Positions 53,235 to 62,163 are shown, counted from the first letter of the stretch. The stretch is DNA of 64,000 bases from Paenibacillus albiflavus (GCF_004344915.1 NZ_SKFG01000008.1:62001-126000); one strand, 5' to 3'. Notes: a model not told the origin generated them from the letters alone. A program made the numbers and translations.

Positions 53235-54987
53235 GCGGTACACCCTCCTTGCCGAACTGCGAACTAACAATTTGCTTATACAGCTCTGAACCTTCCAGCA
53301 GCTGTTCATGATTGCCTTGTGCAATTAATTGTCCATTATCTAGTAAAAGAACCATATCCGCATGCATAGCCGTGCTGATTTTCTGCGTAATAATCAATGT
53401 CGTACAAGCGTATGTCGCAATGGCAGCTAATAATTTCGCTTCGGTCTGCAAGTCAAGCGCACTGGTACTATCGTCAAGGAGCAGAATCGCAGGTTTACGA
53501 ATCAGCGCTCTCGCGATGGACATACGCTGCTTCTGTCCCCCCGATAAGTTAACACCCTTCTGCCCGACGACTGTCTCATATTGAAGCGGAAGCTTCATAA
53601 TCGTATCATGAAGCTGAGCATGACGCGCTGCCTCGATCACTTCCTCCAATGTTGCATCCTCTTTGCCCCACATGATGTTCTCTCTGACTGTTCCTGTGAA
53701 TAGCGTAGGATCTTGAGGAACGAAACCGATCTGCTTCCGCAGCACATCAAGCTTCATTTTTCGAACATCTGTATTATCGATCTGAACACTTCCACTACTG
53801 ACGTCGTACAATCTAGGAATGAGCTGGAATAAGGAGGATTTGCCCGAGCCAGTAGCTCCCATGATCGCAACCGTCTGTCCTGGATTTACTGTGAACGAAA
53901 TCGATTCGAGAATAGGAAGCGTATTCGCTGAATATCTGAAATCCACTTGATTGAATGCAATATGACCTGACGTTATTTGCAAATTCGCATTTGATTCCTC
54001 CGTATCATAAATATCTACCTTCTCCTCCAGCACTTCCGAAACCCGATTAACAGATGCTTTAGCACGTGAAATATTCATAATGACCATTGAGATCGCCGAG
54101 AACGCACCTGTTATTCGAGTCGTATAATTCACGACTGCTACCACATCACCGACATTAGACCCACCACTGATGACTTCCAATTGACCCGTCCAGAGAATGA
54201 ACAAAATACATAAATTCATCGCTAACAGGAGCAACGGAACCGTTAATTCAATAATTCGAAGTGCAGCAATCGTTCGCTCCATTAATTGTTCATTCGATTG
54301 TGTGAACCTTCTAATCTCTTGACGAAAGCTAACAAATGCTTTGATAAGCCTGATGCCAAGCAAGTTCTCTCGAAGAACACCATTGGTGTGATCCAGTCGA
54401 CTTTGGACAGATCTGAACAGCTTGTACGCTCTTGTCATAGCCCATACGAGGAAAACAAGCAGAAAAGGTATAACAACACCCAGAATAAGCGCTAACTTCA
54501 CATCAATGATGAAAGCCATTATTAATCCGCCAATCATCATGAGTGGAGCACGCATCATAATCCGCAGACCCATAAAGACAAACTGCTGCAGCAAATTGAC
54601 ATCGCTAGTGACTCGCGTGATCAAAGTGGCCGTCGGAAACTGATTAAAATTCGCAAACGAGAACGATTGAATTTTTTGGAATAATTGTTTTCTAAGATCA
54701 AATCCATACCCTTGGCTCACACGAGCCGCATAGAAGGAATTAATAATCCCGCATGCAAATCCGACAAAAGCAAGCAAGACCATGAATCCGCCAAGTATCA
54801 TAGTAGACTGCAGGTCCATTCGCTCGATCCCATCATTAATAATCCGAGACATAAGAAGAGGCTGGAACAATTCAACGAATAGTTCAGCCAGCATGAATAA
54901 AAGGGCAATACTGGCTGCTTTCTTATAAGGGGATAACAGCTTGAATAGATATTTCACTTTGTTCCTCCGTTCTGATTTCATCGACAT
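53227..54987 (-). CDS. Heterodimeric multidrug ABC exporter subunit (BmrC/YheI-like)
   Basis: Partner exporter half. ATG 54987 (or 54981) is the likely start; the frame extends to 55035 through a leader hairpin. Membrane domain about 1-310, then NBD with Walker A GATGSGKSS, signature LSGGQKQRMSIARAL, Walker B ILLLDDSTSALD and the switch position ITQKIST (Gln instead of His). The Asp after Walker B and the missing switch His mark it as the degenerate-site subunit. It is first in the operon; no strong Shine-Dalgarno is visible. Expression is perhaps controlled by the 55009-55049 hairpin. Confidence 0.9.
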   Translation of the reverse strand: MSMKSERRNKVKYLFKLLSPYKKAASIALLFMLAELFVELFQPLLMSRIINDGIERMDLQSTMILGGFMVLLAFVGFACGIINSFYAARVSQGYGFDLRKQLFQKIQSFSFANFNQFPTATLITRVTSDVNLLQQFVFMGLRIMMRAPLMMIGGLIMAFIIDVKLALILGVVIPFLLVFLVWAMTRAYKLFRSVQSRLDHTNGVLRENLLGIRLIKAFVSFRQEIRRFTQSNEQLMERTIAALRIIELTVPLLLLAMNLCILFILWTGQLEVISGGSNVGDVVAVVNYTTRITGAFSAISMVIMNISRAKASVNRVSEVLEEKVDIYDTEESNANLQITSGHIAFNQVDFRYSANTLPILESISFTVNPGQTVAIMGATGSGKSSLFQLIPRLYDVSSGSVQIDNTDVRKMKLDVLRKQIGFVPQDPTLFTGTVRENIMWGKEDATLEEVIEAARHAQLHDTIMKLPLQYETVVGQKGVNLSGGQKQRMSIARALIRKPAILLLDDSTSALDLQTEAKLLAAIATYACTTLIITQKISTAMHADMVLLLDNGQLIAQGNHEQLLEGSELYKQIVSSQFGKEGVPHV

Positions 54988-55008
54988 CACAAGATCACGG
55001 AAAACGAA

Positions 55009-55049
55009 GAACACTCTACCTGTACAACTGTACAACAGGAGGAGTGTTC
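55009..55049 (-). promoter_or_regulatory. Leader hairpin upstream of the ABC exporter operon
   Basis: GAACACTC (55009-55016) pairs with GAGTGTTC (55042-55049). Inside, CCTGT pairs with ACAGG around two TGTACA palindromes. On the minus strand it is followed by TTCTTCGTTTTCC and then the exporter start. It could be a transcription attenuator, as upstream of bmrCD in B. subtilis, or an operator. Confidence 0.5.
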
Positions 55050-55135
55050 CGAAATATATATTTTTTTGAAAATTCCGTATACATCTATTTAATCATAACT
55101 ATTAATCGTTCAGCAATAAAATTTTAATGATTTAA

Positions 55136-56317
55136 TTAATTTACTTGTACCTGCTTTTTCATGCTTCGATCATATACGCTAATCAAAAGTCCGGCGACGA
55201 TAAATAATCCGATAATTAAACTAAACAGTGCGTTCATCGAATAAGCGTCGACTAGCATGCCGCCTAGGAACGGACCGATCATTCTGCCTACTGCAGCAGC
55301 ACTATTCGTAATTCCTTGATAGAATCCCTTCTTATGACTCGGAGCGAGCTGATTCGTTACATTAAGCACGGAAGGCCAGACCAGCATTTCACCGATCGTG
55401 ATAATGATCATCGCAGCTACGAACACTCGAAACTGATCCGCAACGAGTAGAATGCCGAAGGATGCGGCAAACAAGCCAGTTCCTACTATCATTTGCTGTT
55501 TAATAGACTTCAATATTCTAGGGACAAATGTCGTTACAAAAGGTTGTCCAAATACGATAAGAACACCATTAATCGTCCAAAGCAGACTGTACAATTTTAA
55601 ATCGATATGAAGATTCTGCATGTGAACCGATATCGTTGCTTGCCACTGCGTATAACCGAACCAACAGAGGATATAAGCACCGCACAGCATGAATAGCGCT
55701 TTGAGAGAAGGAGTGAGAAAATTAGACTTCTCTCGCACTTCCCCCACTCTTCCTTTCTTGCCCTGCACAGAATTCGGCATGGAATAGAAAGTACTGACCA
55801 CGATAAGTGCAAAGCAGCCATAAATAGCGGCATTCCCGATAAAAATATAATTAAATGAATAAGATGCAAGTAATCCGCCTATTGCAGAGCCAACTGCCAC
55901 ACCTGCATTCTGTGCGATATAGATTGCGGCATACGTTTTGCTTTCACTATTAGGTGAGACAAGTGCAGCCAAAGCAAAGATACAAGGCATTAGAACACCC
56001 GTTCCAAATCCCATCAAGATAAGACAGATCACATATGCTTCCCACCCATGGTTAAATGCAAGTGTTAGTGAAGCTGCAAATGAGAAGGTCAGCCCCAGAA
56101 CAATGGCCTTGTAACTGCCGATACGGTCGAATAAATAACCGCCTAGCATACTGCCGACTACCCCTGCCAAAGAATTAAGCGTTAGGACAAGTCCCGCCAT
56201 CGCTAATGTCTTGCCCAAATGCTGATGGATATAGATCGAATTAAGTGGCCATAAAACCGAACCACCAAGTACACTAATAAACATACTGCCAACTAATAAC
56301 CAGACTTTCTTAGACAT
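55136..56317 (-). CDS. MFS transporter
   Basis: Twelve-helix major facilitator of 393 residues. The motif between helices 2 and 3 reads GGYLFDRIGSYKAIVLG (MFS motif A), and helix-rich segments continue to IGLFIVAGLLISVYDRSMKK. The central loop between helices 6 and 7 is NSVQGKKGRVGEVREKSNFLTPS. Its best general resemblance is to the drug-efflux DHA1 group (YfmO/MdtG-like), so export of a toxic compound is likely but unproven. It is transcribed in the same direction as the ABC exporter downstream, separated by 100 bp of AT-rich DNA. Confidence 0.85.
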   Translation of the reverse strand: MSKKVWLLVGSMFISVLGGSVLWPLNSIYIHQHLGKTLAMAGLVLTLNSLAGVVGSMLGGYLFDRIGSYKAIVLGLTFSFAASLTLAFNHGWEAYVICLILMGFGTGVLMPCIFALAALVSPNSESKTYAAIYIAQNAGVAVGSAIGGLLASYSFNYIFIGNAAIYGCFALIVVSTFYSMPNSVQGKKGRVGEVREKSNFLTPSLKALFMLCGAYILCWFGYTQWQATISVHMQNLHIDLKLYSLLWTINGVLIVFGQPFVTTFVPRILKSIKQQMIVGTGLFAASFGILLVADQFRVFVAAMIIITIGEMLVWPSVLNVTNQLAPSHKKGFYQGITNSAAAVGRMIGPFLGGMLVDAYSMNALFSLIIGLFIVAGLLISVYDRSMKKQVQVN

Positions 56318-56395
56318 TCCCTTCGTCTCCTCTTTCCTCTAGCAACCAAACCATCTACCAACTGTAATAAACATATCCTATAATAACACAAACAA

Positions 56396-56426
56396 AAGCC
56401 CGTAAAGCACAATGCTTCACGGACTT
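56396..56426 (-). terminator. Terminator after the DUF2167 gene
   Basis: Read on the minus strand AAAGTCCGTGAAGCA-TTG-TGCTTTACGGGCTTTTG, a strong stem followed by TTTTGTTTG. It may also work in the other direction. Confidence 0.82.
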
Positions 56427-56446
56427 TCTAAGTGATGAAGATGGTA

Positions 56447-57382
56447 TTATTTTTCTGATGCTGGCGGATCAACCTGTGAAGGGTTCTCCACTTGTGCAGG
56501 ACTTTCCACTTCTGCAGGCTGCTCTTCGCGTTTACCGAACTTTTTACGAATTAAACCGAATAAAGCAACAATTGCAGCGATTATGATAAACCAGAATTTC
56601 TTCACAGCAACAATGAGTAACGCGATTAACCCCGCCTTCTTAGCAATCGCTAATCCTGCCCCGCCAAGGATAAGGCCTGTAAGTCCATACTCAGCAAGCT
56701 TATCCGTCTTTTCATTAAAATCTGCATAGCTTTTGCCTTGCTTAATGGATAAGTTTGGTAATACCTGTTCTGTTACCATTTTACGATCCGCTGCCAAATG
56801 CTCAGGATCCGAAACTAGAATAGCAGAAATATATCCTTCTCTAGTTAGAATCCTCGTATTATAGTTAATAATTTTCTCATTTTGATAATTATGCCCTAGC
56901 AATGACCATGATAAACTATGCCGTGCATTATCATAGAAAGGCGCAACATCCCAACCATCAACAAAAAGTTGATTTTCAGGCGCAGTGTCCTTATTCATTT
57001 CTTTCGTACCATCAATATAGCTTTGAAGCAGCGCTTTGGCGTCGATATCTGCTTTCTCATCATCTTTGATATGACCTGATTCTATATACTCAAAAAACAA
57101 TACCCAATACTGTGTCTCATCAGTCGATACCACTAAGCCAATCTCATTGCCGGTTGGTTTGTTCCCATTCGACAATTCAAATTTCTTCGTGTTCGCTGCA
57201 TCAAGGAAAGCAAAATCTGGACTTAATTTCAACTCAGCTAAATCATTTCCTACGCTAACTTTCTGGTTCTCCCCAAAAATCCAATTCAAATTTTCTTCTG
57301 CAAAAGATTGCGGTACACAGATCATCGTGATCAATGCGGATAAACAGATCATGTGTACACATTTGTTCCAAAATCGTTTCAA
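56447..57382 (-). CDS. DUF2167 family membrane-anchored protein
   Basis: Exported membrane protein of 311 residues and unknown function. It has a signal peptide (MICLSALITMICVPQSFA), then the DUF2167 domain (about 30-225: FAFLDAANTKKFELSNG, NEIGLVVSTDETQYWVLFFEYIESGHIKDDEKADIDAKALL, WDVAPFYDNARHSLSW, NYNTRILTREGYISAILV). Two C-terminal membrane helices (LILGGAGLAIAKKAGLIALLI, FWFIIIAAIVALFGLI) and a Glu/Pro-rich tail follow. TTG 57382 lies 8 nt after AGGAGG. The family is widespread and uncharacterised. It is monocistronic. Confidence 0.87.
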   Translation of the reverse strand: MKRFWNKCVHMICLSALITMICVPQSFAEENLNWIFGENQKVSVGNDLAELKLSPDFAFLDAANTKKFELSNGNKPTGNEIGLVVSTDETQYWVLFFEYIESGHIKDDEKADIDAKALLQSYIDGTKEMNKDTAPENQLFVDGWDVAPFYDNARHSLSWSLLGHNYQNEKIINYNTRILTREGYISAILVSDPEHLAADRKMVTEQVLPNLSIKQGKSYADFNEKTDKLAEYGLTGLILGGAGLAIAKKAGLIALLIVAVKKFWFIIIAAIVALFGLIRKKFGKREEQPAEVESPAQVENPSQVDPPASEK

Positions 57383-57431
57383 AACTATATCCTCCTAGAT
57401 TCTTTGTTGTTCTCGACATTAAGGTTAATGT

Positions 57432-57484
57432 CACAAGAAGAAACGGTTTCACCGTCCTTAAAGGCGGGTGCCGTTTCTTAAGGT
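57432..57484 (+). repeat. Dispersed ~50-bp hairpin repeat, copy A
   Basis: CACAAGAAGAAACGG ... CCGTCCTTAAAGGCGG ... CCGTTTCTTAAGG forms nested stems (AAGAAACGG/CCGTTTCTT outside, CCG/CGG inside). It is homologous, in opposite orientation, to the copy at 61988-62038, and its left half matches 26054-26081. The rest of 57383-57616 holds AT-rich promoter-like DNA for thiN without a clear box pair. Confidence 0.8.
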
Positions 57485-57616
57485 ATTTTACTAGATAAAC
57501 AAATTTAACCATATAGGGAAATGGTACCATTTGTAAGGATTGTTTCTTATGAAGTTAAAATGTATGATTAATAACGTGATTCATGAGTTTCATACTTAAA
57601 TTGGGAGTGTCATAAT

Positions 57617-58273
57617 TTGGAAATGAATTCTTCTCGTATTCTCATCGTATGCGGCGGCTCTCTTGGCGCTCAAGCCTTACAGCTTGTTAAAGAGAAGGAA
57701 CCAAGCGATGTTCTCATAGGCGTAGATCGTGGCGCTTGGTGGCTCGTAAAGAATGGCTTTAAACTGGAAGGAGCTTTCGGCGACTTTGATTCGGTGACAG
57801 AAGATGAAGCTATGCAAATTAAAGCTGCTTCTGACTGGGTGAAATCGTTCGACGCGATCGATAAAGACTGGACCGATTCGGAGCTTGCCATGCACTGGGC
57901 GCTAGAACGCAAACCCAAGCAGATCATCCTTCTCGGAGCTACTGGAACGAGATTCGATCATACTTTAGCGAATATCTATTTATTGCAAAAGGCGCTTGAA
58001 GCAGGAATCGACTGCAGGCTGATCGATGAACATAATGAGATCAAGCTGATTGACCGAACCAGCCAAGTCATGCGCAGCCGTCATCCTTACATTTCACTAA
58101 TATCCATTAGTGATCAGACGACGGGCATTACCCTTGAAGGATTCCGGTACCCGCTTCATAACGCAACCCTTAAGCGTGGACAAGCCTTAGGTGTTAGCAA
58201 TGTTCTGCTCAGCAACGTCGGAACGATCCACTTAGACCACGGTCTACTACTAGTTATTCAAAGCGAGGACTGA
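57617..58273 (+). CDS. thiN: Thiamine pyrophosphokinase
   Basis: Converts thiamine to TPP with ATP. The 218-residue protein has VCGGSLGAQAL (N-terminal Rossmann loop), IGVDRGAWWLVKNGFKLEGAFGDFDSVTEDE, the metal/ATP motif KDWTDSELAMHWAL and LLGATGTRFDHTLANIYLL. The thiamine-binding C-terminal part includes DQTTGITLEGFRYPL and the signature LGVSNVL. The start is TTG 57617 (GGGAG 9 nt upstream) or ATG 57623. It faces the TPP-riboswitch-controlled thiamine-precursor operon, linking salvage and activation. Confidence 0.94.
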   Translation: MEMNSSRILIVCGGSLGAQALQLVKEKEPSDVLIGVDRGAWWLVKNGFKLEGAFGDFDSVTEDEAMQIKAASDWVKSFDAIDKDWTDSELAMHWALERKPKQIILLGATGTRFDHTLANIYLLQKALEAGIDCRLIDEHNEIKLIDRTSQVMRSRHPYISLISISDQTTGITLEGFRYPLHNATLKRGQALGVSNVLLSNVGTIHLDHGLLLVIQSED

Positions 58274-58290
58274 CAGTGTTCGCTTTAAAA

Positions 58291-59073
58291 TCACGCCAAG
58301 CCGTACAATCTTGTGGTATTGTCACAAACATGTTGTACGGTTTCTTCTAATGATAGCCCCTTAATCGCAGCCAAATGTTCAGCCACGGAATGAATCATTC
58401 TCGGGTGCGTCATCTGACCTTCGAACGGCCCTTCGAATGGCCACGGCCCATCAGTTTCAACCATCATGCGATCAACACGAACCTGCTTCGCTAGCTCTCT
58501 AATTTCTTCCTCATACGCAATGTCAGGCGTAAACGAAATATAATAGCCATTACGCATCATCCGCTCGACAGTCTGCCTGCTGCCTTTAAACCAGTGAAAA
58601 TGCGCACGGTTTACGTTATATTTTTCTAGCAAATCACAAGCAATATCTGCATCTTCATAGACGGCATGCAGCACAATTGGTTTATCAAGCCTTGCAGCGA
58701 GTTCTACAAAAGTCTCTAACAATCGGATATAAGGCCCCAGATCAAACGTCAATCCCTTCGCCTCTGCTTCCTGCCGCATATAGTAAGGAAGTCCTACTTC
58801 ACCAACTGCTACCATCTCTTCTTGATGCTGCTCAATCCATTTTACTAGATTAGTAATCTCTTGCTCAGATGGAAGTGCCCGTTCCGGATGGAACCCATAT
58901 GCAGGCAGTACTCGATCAGGATGTGCTACATATAAGCTGCGATTTGCCTCACAAGATGCTAGATGGAGGGACACAGCGATTACATGGTCTATCCCATACT
59001 TAGGCAGGTCGGATAGGATCCGCTCCTGGTCTTCTGGTTTATAAGAATCTAAATGAATATGTGAATCAATCAT
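58291..59073 (-). CDS. TatD-family metal-dependent hydrolase in the thiamine salvage operon
   Basis: Amidohydrolase-superfamily TIM barrel. ATG 59073 is chosen (GGGAG 10 nt upstream); GTG 59079 is an alternative. Metal ligands follow the TatD pattern: HIHLD at the N-terminus, Glu in AVGEVGLPYY, His in IVLHAVYED, His in AHFHWFKGS, and Asp in MMVETDGPWPF. Family members are usually DNases or RNases, but some act as hydrolases on other substrates. It follows the thiamine-precursor ABC ATPase gene by a few bases, so it may process an imported pyrimidine as YlmB does elsewhere; this is inference. Confidence 0.85.
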   Translation of the reverse strand: MIDSHIHLDSYKPEDQERILSDLPKYGIDHVIAVSLHLASCEANRSLYVAHPDRVLPAYGFHPERALPSEQEITNLVKWIEQHQEEMVAVGEVGLPYYMRQEAEAKGLTFDLGPYIRLLETFVELAARLDKPIVLHAVYEDADIACDLLEKYNVNRAHFHWFKGSRQTVERMMRNGYYISFTPDIAYEEEIRELAKQVRVDRMMVETDGPWPFEGPFEGQMTHPRMIHSVAEHLAAIKGLSLEETVQHVCDNTTRLYGLA

Positions 59074-59079
59074 GCGCAC

Positions 59080-59892
59080 TCATCTCCCTGTTTCATTCAT
59101 TTCCTTATTTCGCTGCTCAAGCTGTTGACGCTTCATCTGCTCATAGATCATTTGTTTCATTTCGATAAACGCTCTCGTCGTCAACAAATCTTCACTGCGC
59201 GGACGCTCAAAAGTCACATCTATTTGACTTAGCACTTGTGCAGGACGATTCGAGAACAAATAAATCGTATCAGATAGCAGAAGCGCCTCTTCAATATTAT
59301 GCGTGATAAACAGAACCGAACGACGGCTCTCCTCCCATATTTCAAGCAACCATCGCTGCATATCCATACGTGTCAAAGCGTCAAGCGCACTGAACGGCTC
59401 ATCCAAGCACATTAATTCCTGTTCGCTTAAGAGTGCGCGAAGGAAGGCAACCCGCTGCTGCATGCCGCCAGACAGCATGGAGGGATGCGCTTTTTCATAA
59501 CCTGTGAGGCCAACCTTGCTTAACCATTCTATCGCTTCTTTCCGCGCTTCACTCTTCGAGCGACCCGCAATCTCAAGCGGCAAAATAACATTATCTTCAA
59601 TCGTTCTCCAAGGAAAAAGCGCAGGCTGCTGCGGCATATAGCTAATCTGTCCCTTTTTGCCCGTAGTCTGCTGCCCATCAATATAGACCTGACCTTGATC
59701 TGGTTTAATCAAACCGCCGATTACTTGAAATAAAGTGCTTTTGCCGCAGCCTGAAGGACCAATGATGGAGACGAACTTGCCTTTCGGCACTGTAAGGGAA
59801 ATATTTTGCAGCACAGGTACATGACGCTTATCCGCAGCAGCCGCACTATTCTTATAGCTGTATGTGATATTCTCAACAACTAACTGATTCAT
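59080..59892 (-). CDS. thiZ: Thiamine-precursor ABC transporter ATPase (ThiZ-like)
   Basis: ATPase of an NMT1/THI5-type importer. Walker A is GPSGCGKSTLFQVIGG, the signature is LSGGMQQRVAFLRALLSEQ, Walker B is ELMCLDEPFSALD and the H-loop is FITHNIEEALLLSDTIYLF. This is the SsuB/TauB/ThiZ subfamily. ATG 59892 is preferred over 59901 because AAAGGATG then has a usable spacing. It lies 12 bp after the permease gene and just before the TatD-family gene, in the riboswitch-controlled operon. Confidence 0.9.
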   Translation of the reverse strand: MNQLVVENITYSYKNSAAAADKRHVPVLQNISLTVPKGKFVSIIGPSGCGKSTLFQVIGGLIKPDQGQVYIDGQQTTGKKGQISYMPQQPALFPWRTIEDNVILPLEIAGRSKSEARKEAIEWLSKVGLTGYEKAHPSMLSGGMQQRVAFLRALLSEQELMCLDEPFSALDALTRMDMQRWLLEIWEESRRSVLFITHNIEEALLLSDTIYLFSNRPAQVLSQIDVTFERPRSEDLLTTRAFIEMKQMIYEQMKRQQLEQRNKEMNETGR

Positions 59893-59904
59893 GTTCTTCA
59901 TCCT

Positions 59905-60669
59905 TTATCTCTTAGGCTTCCAACGGATTAACCATTTCTCCAGCATCACGATAATACCGAACAGCAGCATGCTCATGATCACAATAAGACCAATGGCAAC
60001 AAATACCCGATCAATGCGGAAAGCTGATTTCTGCAAGAGCATGTACATGCCTACACCCTTATCAGAGCCGGCTAGCCATTCTGCGATTATTGCCCCCATC
60101 ACGCTATACGTTGCTGCGATCTTCAGTCCAGAGAATAAATGCGGCAAAGCGCTTGGCAATTCCAGCTTGAAGAAAATTTGTCTTCTAGTTGCTCCGATCA
60201 TTTTCATGTAGTTCAGCATAACGCGATCCGTCTGAGCAAATCCGTCGAGCATTGAAACCGCAATTGGAAAAAAGCAGACAAGCGTTATCACCATCAGCTT
60301 GGGCAGCAAGCCAAACCCAAACCACATCATAAATAATGGGGCAAGTACGATGGTCGGGATATTCTGGCTAAGAAGAAGCAGCGGATATACCGCTGCTTTG
60401 ACCGTATCAGACATGTGCAATAAGAATGCCAGGATAAGACCGACCATGGACCCCACAACAAAACCAATCAGGTTCAATTTAATTGTAGCAAATGCATGCA
60501 CGCTGAATTTATCGTAGGATGCAATTGCTTCCTGTGCAATCGCAAGAGGACTTGGCAGAATAAACTTCTTTATTTGAAAAACATCCACCGATACCTGCCA
60601 CAAAGCGAGCAGCACGATAGCTGTTACAATGGGCGGCCATGTTTTATGAAACCAGTGCTTATTGGACAT
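59905..60669 (-). CDS. thiX: Thiamine-precursor ABC transporter permease (ThiX-like)
   Basis: Permease of about 254 residues with six membrane helices. The BPD_transp_1 EAA loop is YMKMIGATRRQIFFKLELPSALPHLFSGLKIA, and GAIIAEWLAGSDKGVGMYML is typical of the SsuC/TauC/ThiX group. The second ATG (60669) fits GGGGA better than the first (60675). It lies 20 bp after the binding-protein gene. Confidence 0.9.
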   Translation of the reverse strand: MSNKHWFHKTWPPIVTAIVLLALWQVSVDVFQIKKFILPSPLAIAQEAIASYDKFSVHAFATIKLNLIGFVVGSMVGLILAFLLHMSDTVKAAVYPLLLLSQNIPTIVLAPLFMMWFGFGLLPKLMVITLVCFFPIAVSMLDGFAQTDRVMLNYMKMIGATRRQIFFKLELPSALPHLFSGLKIAATYSVMGAIIAEWLAGSDKGVGMYMLLQKSAFRIDRVFVAIGLIVIMSMLLFGIIVMLEKWLIRWKPKR

Positions 60670-60689
60670 TCTCATTCCCCATTCACTTC

Positions 60690-61733
60690 TTACTCTGGAA
60701 TAAATTCGTTAGTGAAAGCTGTTTTAACATCCAGCTTCTTATCTAATAGCTTATGCTCCAGCATCCAATCAGCATAGTTCTGCCAAACGGACTCTTTTTG
60801 AATTCCCCAGCGCTCTGCATCATCTTTATATTTGGAAGCCAACCACTTCTGACTTGCCACTACAAGCTTATCATCTAGATCAGGTACAAGCTTAACTAGA
60901 ATTTGTGCAGCTTCCTCGGGTTTATCAATCGCATATTGATAACCTTGTGCTGTTGCTTTCATAAATGCTTTGACAATCTCAGGCTGCGATCCAATCATTT
61001 GTTCATTCGTAACGAGAATTGGCGTATAATAATCCAGCTTATCCGTGTAATCCTTCAGATAAACGACATTCAATTTCTCACCGCGCAGTTCTGCCTCTAC
61101 ACCAGTCCAACCGTAAAAAATCCATGCCAAGTCAACATCCTTGTGCATCGCTGTGAAGAAATCGACATCGCCACCATTAATGATTTTCACTTTGCTTGCA
61201 TCCGCATTATCCTGCTGCATCAAGGAATCGATCACTGCCTGCTCAGCAGGACCACCGAAACCAACATATGTTTTGCCTTCAAAATCTTTGGGACGCGTAA
61301 TATTCTTATCCGCAGCTGAAGCAAATCCTGATGTATTATGCTGAATAATCGCCGCAATCGATACAAGTGGTACATCTTGTGTACGTGCATGCGTCACATT
61401 CTCTTGATAACTAACACCAAATGCAGCTTCGCCGGAAGCAACCATCGTATCGGCTCCATTAGCACCTGGTTGAATAATTTCAACATCAAGCCCCTGTTCT
61501 TTGTAGAAGCCTAGATCTTTGGCAACATACAGCCCCGTATGATTCGTATTTGGCATCCAGTCCAGAACGACTTTCACTGGCGTTAGTTTATCGTTAGCCG
61601 TTGCTGCCGGCGCTGGTGACGATGTATTTGCTGCTTGATCTTTAGACGAGCAACCCACCATCATAAGAGCTAGCATACATACGACCAATACAAAACTAAC
61701 AACCGATCTACTGCCTGTTACCGTCTTACTCAT
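60690..61733 (-). CDS. thiY: Thiamine-precursor binding lipoprotein (ThiY/NMT1-like)
   Basis: Extracytoplasmic receptor for a pyrimidine precursor such as formylaminopyrimidine. ATG 61733 (GGGGAG 9 nt upstream) or 61739 starts a lipoprotein signal ending in LMMVGC; longer in-frame extension would run into the riboswitch. NMT1/THI5 motifs are VKVVLDWMPNTNHTGLYVAKDLGFYKEQGLDVEIIQPG, ASGEAAFGVSYQENVTHART and FEGKTYVGFGGPAEQAVI. It is first in the operon, directly after the TPP riboswitch. Confidence 0.93.
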   Translation of the reverse strand: MSKTVTGSRSVVSFVLVVCMLALMMVGCSSKDQAANTSSPAPAATANDKLTPVKVVLDWMPNTNHTGLYVAKDLGFYKEQGLDVEIIQPGANGADTMVASGEAAFGVSYQENVTHARTQDVPLVSIAAIIQHNTSGFASAADKNITRPKDFEGKTYVGFGGPAEQAVIDSLMQQDNADASKVKIINGGDVDFFTAMHKDVDLAWIFYGWTGVEAELRGEKLNVVYLKDYTDKLDYYTPILVTNEQMIGSQPEIVKAFMKATAQGYQYAIDKPEEAAQILVKLVPDLDDKLVVASQKWLASKYKDDAERWGIQKESVWQNYADWMLEHKLLDKKLDVKTAFTNEFIPE

Positions 61734-61780
61734 TTTCATGTTCTCCCCACTCCTTAGTTCTCTTGTATATAGTGAAAAAT

Positions 61781-61930
61781 AAAAAACGCCCCTGATCACA
61801 CAGGGACGCGAGGTACATGACATAATGAACCCAAGCAAACTTCCCTACGCTGGCATTACCCAGATCAGGTTAAGGGTCAGTATCTTGATGGGATACAATC
61901 TCAGCTGGCCAATTCCAGCACCCCTAGTAC
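61781..61930 (-). promoter_or_regulatory. TPP riboswitch (THI box) with terminator
   Basis: On the minus strand the aptamer begins GGGGTGCTGG near 61924. It contains the conserved CTGAGATT ... ACCCTTAACCTGATCTGGGTAATGCC and ends CGTAGGGAAG near 61840. A terminator follows: CGTCCCTG-TGTGAT-CAGGGGCG (one mismatch) then TTTTTT (61781-61808). TPP binding would stop transcription of thiY-thiX-thiZ and the TatD gene. Confidence 0.95.
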
Positions 61931-61987
61931 ATGTTTTATTAGTATATAAGAATTTATATCGCAAGGCTAATAAATTCTTAAGTATAC

Positions 61988-62038
61988 CTTAAGAAACGCA
62001 TCCGTCCTATAAGGACGGCGAAGCTGTTTCTTCTTGTC
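61988..62038 (-). repeat. Dispersed ~50-bp hairpin repeat, copy B
   Basis: In minus orientation ACAAGAAGAAAC ... CGCCGTCCTTATAGGACGG ... GCGTTTCTTAAGG. It aligns along its whole length with the copy at 57432-57484. It lies between the TPP leader and the ArsR-like gene. No other feature is seen in 62039-62130. Confidence 0.8.
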
Positions 62039-62133
62039 TCACCACGCTATTATAAGCCTATTATTTAGAAAAGTCCAAGGTACACATACATGAATAGGTT
62101 AAATGATTATTTTATAATTTTCTGAAAAGTCTA

Positions 62134-62163
62134 TTGACAATGATAACCAATAAATATTATATT
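62134..62163 (+). promoter_or_regulatory. Promoter of the ArsR-like gene, with Fur-like overlap
   Basis: TTGACA (62134-62139), 18-bp spacer, TATATT (62158-62163). The -35 region overlaps TGACAATGATAACCA (62135-62149), which matches 12 of 15 positions of the Fur core found at 47392. Confidence 0.6.
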
